64,000 bases of DNA from Rhizobium croatiense (GTDB lineage: Bacteria; Pseudomonadota; Alphaproteobacteria; Rhizobiales; Rhizobiaceae): NCBI RefSeq assembly GCF_019793465.1, contig NZ_JAILYJ010000014.1, positions 141,317 to 205,316 on the forward strand, written 5' to 3'. Positions 44,976 through 52,521 of this stretch are shown here, piece by piece. Both the position numbers and the translations under genes were made by a program. Position 1 is the stretch's first letter. Every line of letters begins with the position of its first letter. Under the pieces are notes generated by a model. It was not told the DNA's origin, did no database searches, and was given only the letters and a program-made list of their open reading frames with translations.

Positions 44976-45808
44976 CTCAGATCCGCAATGGCGATGTGAT
45001 CCATGTCGATGAAGCTCTTGTTGTCGCCGGCCATCGCCCAGATGAAGCTGTAATTCTTGGTGCCGGCGCCCGAATGGATCGACCAGGGCGGCGAGATGAC
45101 CGCCTGCTCGTTGGCGACGAGCATATGCCGGGTCTGCTGCGGCTCGCCCATGAAGTGGAAAACGCGCTGCTCGGCTTCGAGATCGAAATAGAGATAGGCT
45201 TCCATGCGCCGGTCATGCGTGTGGGCCGGCATGGTGTTCCAGACGCTGCCCGGCTCGATCATGGTGAAGCCCAAAGTGAGCTGGCAGGAATGGCAGACCT
45301 CCGGGTGGATGAACTGGTAGATCGACCGCTTGTTGGCCGTCGCGCCTTCGCCCGGCGTCAGGTGGCGGGCCTTTTCGCGGGTGAGCAGCACGGTCGGATG
45401 CGTCTGATGGGCCGGCGTCGAGACCAGATAGAACTTGGCCGGATTGGCGGCATCCGCGCTCTCGAACCTGACGTCCCTGGCACCCTTGCCGGCATAGAGG
45501 CAATCATATTTGGCAAGATCGTAGCTGGTGCCGTCGACGATGATGCGGCCGGCGCCGCCGATGTTCAGCGCGCCGAGTTCACGCTCGGCAAGGAAGGTTT
45601 CCTGTCCGATCGCCGTCGGCGCCGTCAGCGTCAGCCCGGTGCCGAGCGGAGTGGCGCCGCCGATGACCATGCGGTCGTAATGGGAATAGGTCAGCCGGAT
45701 CTCGCCGCCTTCGAAGATGGTTTCCACCAGAAAGTGACGCCGCAGCGTTTCGGTGTCGTAACCGCGCACGGCCTCGGGATGGGAGGCGTGCCTCACGTCG
45801 ATCTGCAT
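44972..45808 (-). CDS. kduI: 5-dehydro-4-deoxy-D-glucuronate isomerase
   Basis: 278-residue KduI. The zinc-binding cupin residues lie in NTMPAHTHDRRMEAYLYFDL (HxH...E) with a further His in PPWSIHSGAG; the N-terminus MQIDVRHASHPEAVRGYDTE is diagnostic. It isomerises 4-deoxy-L-threo-5-hexosulose uronate, made from unsaturated uronic acids, to the substrate of KduD. First gene of kduI-kduD-gntR. Confidence 0.93.
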   Translation of the reverse strand: MQIDVRHASHPEAVRGYDTETLRRHFLVETIFEGGEIRLTYSHYDRMVIGGATPLGTGLTLTAPTAIGQETFLAERELGALNIGGAGRIIVDGTSYDLAKYDCLYAGKGARDVRFESADAANPAKFYLVSTPAHQTHPTVLLTREKARHLTPGEGATANKRSIYQFIHPEVCHSCQLTLGFTMIEPGSVWNTMPAHTHDRRMEAYLYFDLEAEQRVFHFMGEPQQTRHMLVANEQAVISPPWSIHSGAGTKNYSFIWAMAGDNKSFIDMDHIAIADLR

Positions 45809-45913
45809 GTCAATTTTCCTTCAGCTTCATTGTCGTCAGGCGGTACCGCTATTGCGGAAAGCTGGTCATATCAGACGGTTTTCCGCTGCGGTGGTATCCG
45901 TCTGGTTACATAG

Positions 45914-45924
45914 TTGTACGACAA
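45914..45924. promoter_or_regulatory. Candidate GntR (FadR-type) operator TTGTACGACAA
   Basis: The site fits TNGT-N3-ACNA exactly and lies 106 bases upstream of kduI; the GntR gene is in the same operon. A FadR-subfamily repressor site is therefore likely. Motif match by eye. Confidence 0.5.
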
Positions 45925-46081
45925 GTTCGGTGTCAACAGCTTTGTCGGCGCCTTGCCCGAGGAGAGGGAGGCGGCAAGAGCATTCGAGAGAGTTGAGAAC
46001 AGACAGGAGAAATTGCCTGGGATTGACGACGACATCCCCATCGCAAGCGGCCGCTCTCGGCGCGGTCCGGTGGCCAAAACG

Positions 46082-46230
46082 AAAAAGCCTGCCGCGGGAG
46101 GAGGTGCGGCAGGCTTTTCGAAAAGAACCGAACGACAGCTGGGAGGAGGAGTGCTGCCGTTCCCGCAGGCGACCTTGGGAGGAGGATAGGCGCCTGCATA
46201 TCGAAGGGATGCGGGAGGAGATGCATCGCT
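46082..46230 (-). ncRNA. Alpha-r14-type trans-acting small RNA with anti-Shine-Dalgarno loops
   Basis: On the minus strand four stem-loops follow one another, each with CCTCCTCCC or TCTCCTCCC in the loop: 46227-46208 (5-bp stem), 46197-46165 (GCAGGCG/CGCCTGC), 46162-46130 (10-bp stem with one G-U), and 46114-46087 (GCCTGCCGC/GCGGCAGGC) followed by TTTTT, a factor-independent terminator. Three such hairpins with unpaired anti-Shine-Dalgarno motifs define the rhizobial alpha-r14 family (NfeR1/Smr14C), which base-pairs with ribosome-binding sites of transporter mRNAs. The 5' end is uncertain; a three-hairpin form would start near 46204. Confidence 0.75.
46087..46114 (-). terminator. Factor-independent terminator of the small RNA
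   Basis: A perfect 9-bp GC-rich stem, a 10-base loop containing the third anti-Shine-Dalgarno copy, and TTTTT immediately after on the minus strand. Confidence 0.8.
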
Positions 46231-46330
46231 TCGATAGAAATAATCATACTTATTTTGTGCCCAGTTGATAGGCATTTCTTTGCAAGGCAGCCATGCATTA
46301 TGCGAAATGCTCATGGCTGGCAGGCACCGC

Positions 46331-46365
46331 AAAAGCAAAGCGCCCGCTCGGGAGAAGCAGGCGCT
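46331..46365 (-). terminator. Terminator downstream of the DUF1127 gene
   Basis: On the minus strand AGCGCCTGCT pairs with AGCGGGCGCT (one G-U pair) around a 7-base loop, followed by TTGCTTTT. It lies 35 bases after the DUF1127 stop. Confidence 0.6.
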
Positions 46366-46399
46366 GGGCAAGGCTCGAAGATGGTCGTCTGTCAGGCCG

Positions 46400-46546
46400 T
46401 TAGCGGCCGATGGCTGCACGGGCGATGTTGCGGATTTCGCCGCGGCCGATGCCGAGGTCGTCCAGTTCGCGCGTGGTCATACGGCCCAGTTCAGCGACCG
46501 TCTGACGGTACTTGCGCCAATTGTTGAAAGAGCGTGCTACGTTCAT
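46400..46546 (-). CDS. DUF1127 small Arg-rich protein
   Basis: 48-residue protein, MNVARSFNNWRKYRQTVAEL then GRMTTRELDDLGIGRGEIRN, ending IARAAIGR. This is the full DUF1127 domain, with the typical L-x-D-(I/L)-G-(I/L)-x-R core. GGGGAT precedes the ATG. DUF1127 proteins are abundant in alpha-proteobacteria; in Agrobacterium and Rhodobacter they have been linked to RNA turnover and to phosphate and carbon metabolism. Encoded next to a small RNA gene on the same strand, each with its own terminator. Confidence 0.9.
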   Translation of the reverse strand: MNVARSFNNWRKYRQTVAELGRMTTRELDDLGIGRGEIRNIARAAIGR

Positions 46547-46731
46547 GATGATCCCCTTTCCGTGGGCTTTCGAAGCCTAGCTGCCAGTCCTTGGCGCTTC
46601 GTTCGCTTCGATGAGCCGTATATAATATGAGACGCGCGATTGTTGCAGCGCCAATGCATCACTGCACCTATGCGGTCTTTGCATGGGTCGTGCCAGGAAG
46701 GGTTTGCTCAGGATCCGAACCGCTTTCGCGG

Positions 46732-47712
46732 TCAGAGTTTGAAACGATCGAAGGCCGTCAGCCGCACGGTCGGCGGATCCGCCTCTCTCCATCGGTAGAT
46801 TTCCGAGCGCAGATAGGAGAGTTCGTCACCGAGGTCATTTTCGCCGACTTCGATCCACCAGGATTTCAGGCGGCCGTCGCTTCCGTCAGACCAGCGATAG
46901 CCCCTCGCCTTCAGATGATCCTTCATTTCGAACGGGCTGTGTTCGGCGAAGATGCGGATGCGCGAGCGCTGGCTGGCCCGGTAGAGCTCGGCAAACGGGC
47001 TTTCACCTTCACCTGGCTGCCGGTCGAGGATTTCCAGGAGCGCGTGACAGTCGTCCACCGCGCGATGGCCCTCATGGAAATAACCGGCCTGGCCGACGAG
47101 ATAACCGAGCTTGGTGCCCTCGAAGCCGCGCGCGCTCCAGTCGATTTCCGACACCGAACATGCCCAGGCCTTGCCGGTGAAGAGCGGCGAGAAGGCCTCG
47201 CAGAACGGCCGGTCGAAACCGGCATTGTGGGCGATGATCAGATCGGCCGGTTCGATCAGATCGCTGAGCGACCTGATGTCGATCACCTGTCCCTCGACCA
47301 TCGAATCGGTGATCCCCGTCAGCCGGGTGACCTCGGGCGGGATCGGCCGCGACGGCTGCTGCAGGCCGCCATAGATGCCGACGATATCGCCGACCGTGCC
47401 GTCGTCGGCGAAGGTAAAGGCGACGGCGCCGATCTCGATGATCTCGTCGCTGCGATGGTTGAGGCCCGTCGTCTCCGTGTCGAGAACGACGCCGAGCCGC
47501 GAAAATTGCGGCCGTCTGACCGAGGCAATCGGCCGGGCCGTCAATTTCCTCAGGATGCGATAGTTGCCGCTCTCCTCGAGCGTGCGCGCCATATCTTCGT
47601 CGGAACGGCCGGCCGGCTCCAACGGCGGCCGGCGCGATGGAGCCCGCGCCTTGGCGACCGCCGGCGATGCCTTGGCAAACATGTCGAGTTGCGAATCTCT
47701 CTGCACGCTCAT
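46732..47712 (-). CDS. DnaQ-like 3'-5' exonuclease (DEDD superfamily)
   Basis: 326-residue protein. Exo I VVLDTETTGL (~75-83), Exo II AHNAGFDRPF and Exo III HRAVDDCHALLE are complete, giving the four acidic metal ligands and the catalytic His of DEDDh exonucleases. An N-terminal ~70-residue Pro/Arg-rich segment and a C-terminal ~110-residue extension (RIRIFAEHSPFEMKDHLKAR; W-rich) are outside the core. It resembles the DNA polymerase III epsilon subunit but is not the main dnaQ by architecture. Role in repair or RNA processing is not determined. Confidence 0.82.
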   Translation of the reverse strand: MSVQRDSQLDMFAKASPAVAKARAPSRRPPLEPAGRSDEDMARTLEESGNYRILRKLTARPIASVRRPQFSRLGVVLDTETTGLNHRSDEIIEIGAVAFTFADDGTVGDIVGIYGGLQQPSRPIPPEVTRLTGITDSMVEGQVIDIRSLSDLIEPADLIIAHNAGFDRPFCEAFSPLFTGKAWACSVSEIDWSARGFEGTKLGYLVGQAGYFHEGHRAVDDCHALLEILDRQPGEGESPFAELYRASQRSRIRIFAEHSPFEMKDHLKARGYRWSDGSDGRLKSWWIEVGENDLGDELSYLRSEIYRWREADPPTVRLTAFDRFKL

Positions 47713-47827
47713 CGGACCTGTATGTCACGCAAACGCGGTTTAATCCACCGCGCGAGGCGCTATCCCCAGCCCTTGCCTTTTGTGGACATCAAAGTTTAGC
47801 TGGGCATGCGCAGCCAAAGGAGAAGAC

Positions 47828-49096
47828 ATGTCTGGTGACAACGGCAAGGGGGCCGACGAGGACGTCGTCATCATCGGCGCCGGTGCTGCCGGCATTGCTG
47901 CTGCCCGCCGCCTGCAGGCAATCCGTCCGGATCTTTCGATCCTTCTGTTGGAAGCCGGCGACCGTCTTGGCGGCCGGGCCTGGACGGTCGGGCTGCCGGG
48001 AGCGTCCGACATCGCGCTCGATCTCGGCTGCGGCTGGCTGCACGGGGCGCGGACCAATGCCTGGACGGCGATTGCCGAGGAGGTGGGACTGACGGTCGAC
48101 CGCACGCCGGCGCCTTGGAACGGCGGGCGGCGGCTTCAGCGGGATGGCGTCGACATCCATGCTGCGCAGGAGGCGATCGGCGGCTATTTCGAGCGCCTCG
48201 ACAGCCATGAAGGCGATGATACCGATCTGGCCGCGATGCTCGAACCCGGCAATGCCTGGAACGGCCAGATCCGGGCAATCGGCACCTACATCACCGGCGC
48301 CGAACTGGAACGGTCTTCGGTCGTCGACTACAACAGATATGACCCGGGCCTTGGCCCCGACTGGCGGGTGCGCCAGGGCTATGGAACCTTGATCTCGCTC
48401 TATGGCAGGCCGGTTCCGGCAAGGCTCGGCGTCGAGGTCAGGCGTATCGATCATCGCCATGCCGGCCGCATCGGCATCGAGACGAACCAAGGCGTGCTGA
48501 GCGCCCGCGCCGTGCTCGTGACCGTTTCGACGAATATGCTTGCCGCTGAAAAGATCGCCTTCGATCCGCCCTTGCCTGACAAAACCGAGGCGGCCGCCCG
48601 TTTGCCGCTCGGGCTTGCCGACAAACTCTTCCTCGGGCTCGCGCATCCGCAGGCGCTGCCGGCCGATACGCATATGCTCGGTTCCATCAGCCGCGGCGCC
48701 ACCGGCACCTATCAGCTCCGGCCGTTGGGGGCTGGCGTCGTCGAAGCCTATTTTGCCGGCGACCTCGCCCATGATCTGGAACGGGAGGGCAGAGACGCCG
48801 CCTTCTCCTTCGCCTCTGATGAGCTGGCGGCGGAATTCGGCGCGGATATCCGCCGGGAATTGTCGGTGGCGGCGATCTCGGCCTGGGCCGCTGCACCCCA
48901 TATTGGCGGCTCCTATTCCTATGCCGAGCCCGGCGCCTCGGATCTGCGCGGCGTCCTCGCCGCACCGCATGATGGGCGAATCTTCTTTGCCGGCGAAGCC
49001 TGCTCGCATTCGCGTTATTCGACGGCGCACGGTGCCTACGAGACCGGTATCGCCGCAGCCGATCTGATCGCCGGCTCGTTTTCGAGTAAAGCGTAA
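47828..49096 (+). CDS. Flavin amine oxidase (FAD-dependent, MAO-like)
   Basis: 422-residue flavoprotein. The N-terminal FAD motif VVIIGAGAAGIAAARRLQ and EAGDRLGGRAWT (GG doublet) are followed by the C-terminal FAD block GRIFFAGEACS and STAHGAYETGIAAADLI. Amine oxidases of this family oxidise primary or polyamines to aldehydes, ammonia and hydrogen peroxide. The ATG at 47828 follows AGGAGAAG. It lies near but outside the methylamine genes; a link is speculative. Substrate unknown. Confidence 0.85.
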   Translation: MSGDNGKGADEDVVIIGAGAAGIAAARRLQAIRPDLSILLLEAGDRLGGRAWTVGLPGASDIALDLGCGWLHGARTNAWTAIAEEVGLTVDRTPAPWNGGRRLQRDGVDIHAAQEAIGGYFERLDSHEGDDTDLAAMLEPGNAWNGQIRAIGTYITGAELERSSVVDYNRYDPGLGPDWRVRQGYGTLISLYGRPVPARLGVEVRRIDHRHAGRIGIETNQGVLSARAVLVTVSTNMLAAEKIAFDPPLPDKTEAAARLPLGLADKLFLGLAHPQALPADTHMLGSISRGATGTYQLRPLGAGVVEAYFAGDLAHDLEREGRDAAFSFASDELAAEFGADIRRELSVAAISAWAAAPHIGGSYSYAEPGASDLRGVLAAPHDGRIFFAGEACSHSRYSTAHGAYETGIAAADLIAGSFSSKA

Positions 49097-49321
49097 CCGT
49101 CGCCGGCTGCGCGGCAGGCGGGAATATGTTTTCCCACTTGTGGCACGGGCGGGATTGGTTATGCTGCCCTCGCCCCTGCGCTGGATGAGCCCAGGGCGCC
49201 AGACGTCATCCGGCGGCAGAGGCCGCCTCAAGCTCGATATTGTCATTGGATTGCGGAAGCCCCGGCTTCTACCCCGGCGATTTTGCGCGTCGGCTGCGGG
49301 TATCCGCATGAGGAGGAATAA

Positions 49322-50353
49322 ATGGATTATCGCAAGCTCGGTCCCAGCGGGGCCGTCGTCACCGCCTATTGCCTGGGTACCATGACCTTCGGCGCGGAGG
49401 CCGACGAGACGGCCTCGCACAAGCTGCTCGACGATTATTTCGCCTGGGGCGGCAATTTCATCGATACGGCGGATGTCTACAGCGCCGGCAAGTCGGAAGA
49501 GATCATCGGCCGCTGGCTGAAGGCGCGCCCGACCGAGGCCCGCCAGGCGATCGTCGCCACCAAGGGCCGGTTTCCGATGGGCAACGGACCCAATGATATC
49601 GGCCTGTCGCGCCGGCATCTCGGCCAGGCGCTCGACGATTCGCTGCGCCGCCTCGGCCTCGAACAGATCGATCTCTACCAGATGCATGCCTGGGACGCGC
49701 TGACGCCGATCGAAGAGACGCTGCGCTTCCTCGACGATGCGGTTTCATCAGGCAAGATCGGCTATTACGGCTTCTCCAACTATGTCGGCTGGCACATCGC
49801 CAAGGCGTCGGAGATCGCCAAGGCGCGCGGTTATACGCGGCCGGTGACGCTGCAGCCGCAATACAGCCTGCTCGCCCGCGACATCGAGCTCGAAATCGTC
49901 GCCGCCTGCCAGGATGCCGGCATGGGCCTCTTGCCGTGGTCGCCGCTCGGCGGCGGCTGGCTGACCGGCAAGTACAAGCGCGACGAGATGCCGACCGGCG
50001 CCACTCGCCTCGGCGAGAACCCCAACCGCGGCAGCGAATCCTATGCGCCGCGCAATGCCCAGGAACGCACCTGGGCGATCATCGGCGCTGTCGAGGAGAT
50101 CGCCCGGGCGCGCGGCGTCAGCATGGCGCAGGTGGCGCTCGCCTGGACGGCGGCGCAGCCGGCCGTCACCTCGGTCATTCTCGGCGCTCGCACGCCCGAG
50201 CAGCTCGCCGACAATCTCAGCGCCATGAAGCTCGAGCTTTCCAAGGAAGAGATGGCCATGCTGAACGAGGTCAGCGCTCCCCAGCCTCAGGACTATCCCT
50301 ATGGCAAGGGCGGCATCAATCAGCGCCATCGCAAGATCGAGGGCGGCCGCTGA
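49322..50353 (+). CDS. Aldo/keto reductase
   Basis: 343-residue NADPH-dependent oxidoreductase. The catalytic tetrad is present: Asp and Tyr in FIDTADVYSAGKSEE, Lys in IVATKGRF and His in LYQMHAWD; NADPH-binding residues near the C-terminus are in SVILGARTPEQLADNL. The sequence is closest in character to the YajO/AKR11-type group. The preceding GAGGAATAA is a good Shine-Dalgarno. Physiological substrate unknown. Confidence 0.87.
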   Translation: MDYRKLGPSGAVVTAYCLGTMTFGAEADETASHKLLDDYFAWGGNFIDTADVYSAGKSEEIIGRWLKARPTEARQAIVATKGRFPMGNGPNDIGLSRRHLGQALDDSLRRLGLEQIDLYQMHAWDALTPIEETLRFLDDAVSSGKIGYYGFSNYVGWHIAKASEIAKARGYTRPVTLQPQYSLLARDIELEIVAACQDAGMGLLPWSPLGGGWLTGKYKRDEMPTGATRLGENPNRGSESYAPRNAQERTWAIIGAVEEIARARGVSMAQVALAWTAAQPAVTSVILGARTPEQLADNLSAMKLELSKEEMAMLNEVSAPQPQDYPYGKGGINQRHRKIEGGR

Positions 50354-50381
50354 GCCTTTCGGCCTCGTTTTTGCAGCGACA

Positions 50382-50408
50382 CCGTCCGCTTCCTGCCGAA
50401 GCGGACGG
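50382..50408 (+). terminator. Hairpin downstream of the aldo/keto reductase gene
   Basis: CCGTCCGCTT (50382-50391) pairs perfectly with AAGCGGACGG (50399-50408) around a 7-base loop, 29 bases after the stop. It lacks a strong T-run. A T-run (TTTTT) lies earlier, near 50368. Confidence 0.45.
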
Positions 50409-50440
50409 ATCATTCGCCGATGTCAGGGCCTCATCAATGC

Positions 50441-50467
50441 AAAAAGCCGCCATGTTTCCATGGCGAC
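50441..50467 (-). terminator. Factor-independent terminator of the APC permease gene
   Basis: On the minus strand GTCGCCATG and CATGGCGGC (one G-U pair) enclose a GAAA tetraloop and are followed by TTTTT, just after the permease stop at 50489. Confidence 0.8.
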
Positions 50468-50488
50468 TCTTCGGCCTTGGGAGGCTAT

Positions 50489-52273
50489 TCAGGCCGGGAG
50501 CTGGAAGAACCAGTTGGCAATCAGGACGATCGCGAGGCCCCCTGCGAGTGCGAGATAGGGCAGCATGCCGGCTTTTCTGACCCCGAGATCCTGGCCGATG
50601 AGGCCGAGATCCTCCATCGCGCCGGCCGGGAACTTGCCGCCGTCGCGTACATAGTGGCGATAGGCGAAGACCGGCAGGATCAGAGCGGCGAAGATGAAAC
50701 CGACCCAGAGCGCGTTGGAGTAACCCCAGACCTTGGCGCCGGCGCCGAGGAAGAGCGCGTTGACGAAGGCGAGCACGGTGTTGAGGCCGATCAGCCAGCT
50801 CGGCGCCTTCCAGGGGCGTTCGATATGGCCGGAATCCACCCGGTGGATCCAGCCGGAATTGAGGTTCAGGAAGTTGAAGATGATGTAGCCGACATTCGAG
50901 ACGGCGAGCACGAAGAAATAGCCGCCGACGTCCGATGCGATCGCCAGAAGGAAGAGATTGAAGGCGAAATCGGTCCACATCGCCCGTGTCGGGGCGCCAT
51001 GCTCGTTGACGTGGTCGAGATATTTCGGCAGCCAGCCGTCCCTCGAACCCTGGTAGAGCGTGCGTGAGGAACCGGCCATCGCCGTCATGATGGCGAGGAA
51101 GAGCGCCAGGATCATCAATATGACGAGCAGCTGGGTGATGACCCGGCCGGCGCCGATCAGGCCGCCAAGCGCTTCGGCAACGCCCGTGCCGTCGACGATG
51201 CCGGGGGCCAGCATGCCGGCATGGCCTAGAACGCCCTGGAATGCGAAGGGCACCAGGAAGAAGAACAGGCAGCAGGCCAGGCCGGAATAGAAGATCGCCT
51301 TGAAGGTGTCGGTTTTCGGGTTCTTCAGTTCGCGAGTGTAGCAGACCGCCGTCTCGAAACCGTAGGTCGACCAGGCGGCGATGTAGAGACCGCCGAGAAA
51401 CAGCGTCCAGCCGCCATTGCTCCAGCTGCCGTCGCTGGCGGCATAGGCCGCCGTTGGCGGCACGAGGCCGGTGACGTTTGCGGAAACGATCTGGCCGCTG
51501 ACGATCGGATAGAGGCCGATGATGAGTAGCGGCACCAGCACGATGATAGCCAGCCACTTCTGCACGCTTGCCGTCTCGGAGATGCCGCGATGCTGGATCG
51601 CGAAGATGATCAGCATCAGGATGCCGCCGATAAAGAAGGTGGCATTGATATTGGCGGTAGCAAGAAAGGGGATGCTGAAACTTGCGAGCGACCAGTTGCG
51701 GATCGCCGGCGTCAAAGCGGCCACACCGTCGGTGCCGAGCAAGGCCTTGACGGCATCATCAGGCGTCGTGCCGGCATGGGCTGCGATATATTCGGCGACG
51801 CGGGGGCTGTCGGCCGTAACGGAAGCGGCATGCGCGGCGATCCAGTCGAGGACGATCTGCGAATCCGCCGCCGGAATCGGGAAGAATGCATTGAGGATAT
51901 AACCGGCGGCGATGGCGCAGCCGAGCGACAGCACGGGCGACCAGGCAAACCAGTTGCACCAGACCGACAGGGGCGCGATGAACTTCGAATAGCGCAGCCA
52001 GGCGGTCGCGCCGTACACCGAGGCGCCGCCGGATTTGTTGGCGAACATGCCGGCAATCTCGGCATAGGTGAATGATTGCAGGAAACCCATCACCATCGAG
52101 ATGATCCAGACGACGAAGGCGAGTTTGCCCGTCGTGCCTGCGATGCCGCCGATGGAGAATAGAACGAGCGGCGGCACGCCCGCGGCCACCCAGAATGCGC
52201 CCTTCCAGTCGAGCGCGCGTATAAGCTTACCTTCGGTGCCGGATGCAATTCCGGCCTCCACAACATCTGTCAT
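50489..52273 (-). CDS. APC-superfamily permease, candidate methylated-amine or amino-acid transporter
   Basis: 594-residue inner-membrane permease with about 12 helices (LVLFSIGGIAGTTGKLAFVV; SGGASVYGATAWLRY; YGFETAVCYTRELKNPKTDT) and an unusual ~90-residue hydrophilic/Ala-rich insertion after helix 4 (DWIAAHAASVTADSPRVAEY). The start at 52273 gives the family N-terminus; longer frames are rejected. Divergent from the tdm-like gene, sharing its promoter region, so import of TMAO, a methylamine or an amino acid is plausible. That is inference only; known TMAO uptake in marine bacteria uses an ABC system. Confidence 0.82.
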   Translation of the reverse strand: MTDVVEAGIASGTEGKLIRALDWKGAFWVAAGVPPLVLFSIGGIAGTTGKLAFVVWIISMVMGFLQSFTYAEIAGMFANKSGGASVYGATAWLRYSKFIAPLSVWCNWFAWSPVLSLGCAIAAGYILNAFFPIPAADSQIVLDWIAAHAASVTADSPRVAEYIAAHAGTTPDDAVKALLGTDGVAALTPAIRNWSLASFSIPFLATANINATFFIGGILMLIIFAIQHRGISETASVQKWLAIIVLVPLLIIGLYPIVSGQIVSANVTGLVPPTAAYAASDGSWSNGGWTLFLGGLYIAAWSTYGFETAVCYTRELKNPKTDTFKAIFYSGLACCLFFFLVPFAFQGVLGHAGMLAPGIVDGTGVAEALGGLIGAGRVITQLLVILMILALFLAIMTAMAGSSRTLYQGSRDGWLPKYLDHVNEHGAPTRAMWTDFAFNLFLLAIASDVGGYFFVLAVSNVGYIIFNFLNLNSGWIHRVDSGHIERPWKAPSWLIGLNTVLAFVNALFLGAGAKVWGYSNALWVGFIFAALILPVFAYRHYVRDGGKFPAGAMEDLGLIGQDLGVRKAGMLPYLALAGGLAIVLIANWFFQLPA

Positions 52274-52456
52274 CGGTGAATTCCCCATTCGATTGTTCCG
52301 GACGTATCTCTGTACGTCTCCCTGAACGTGTCTCCCTGACAGTCTCAAGCCCGCTCGAATGATTTTGGCGATCCGCGCTCCCGACGGATTCTCCGAGTCT
52401 GAACTCTTGATGCATAGTGAAGATATTTTCTTTTTAGTCAACATCCCTTTACTTTC

Positions 52457-52478
52457 GACAGGCATTTTGTAACCTGTC
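52457..52478. promoter_or_regulatory. Inverted repeat GACAGG-N10-CCTGTC upstream of tdm
   Basis: A perfect 6-bp inverted repeat in the AT-rich spacer between the permease and tdm, ending 43 bases before the chosen start codon. Possible operator controlling the divergent pair. Confidence 0.35.
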
Positions 52479-52521
52479 TGGGTGTGTGCCCAAGGGCATG
52501 CCGATCCTCCATGAGGGTAGA

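Noticed and set aside
46096..46220. GGGAGGAGG repeated four times, considered as a CRISPR-like or tandem repeat
   Set aside because: Spacing is irregular and each copy is the loop of a hairpin on the minus strand, explained by the small RNA.
47789..49687. 632-codon minus-strand frame opposite amine oxidase and aldo/keto reductase genes
   Set aside because: Spans two well-supported genes and an intergenic gap; no start signal or domain.
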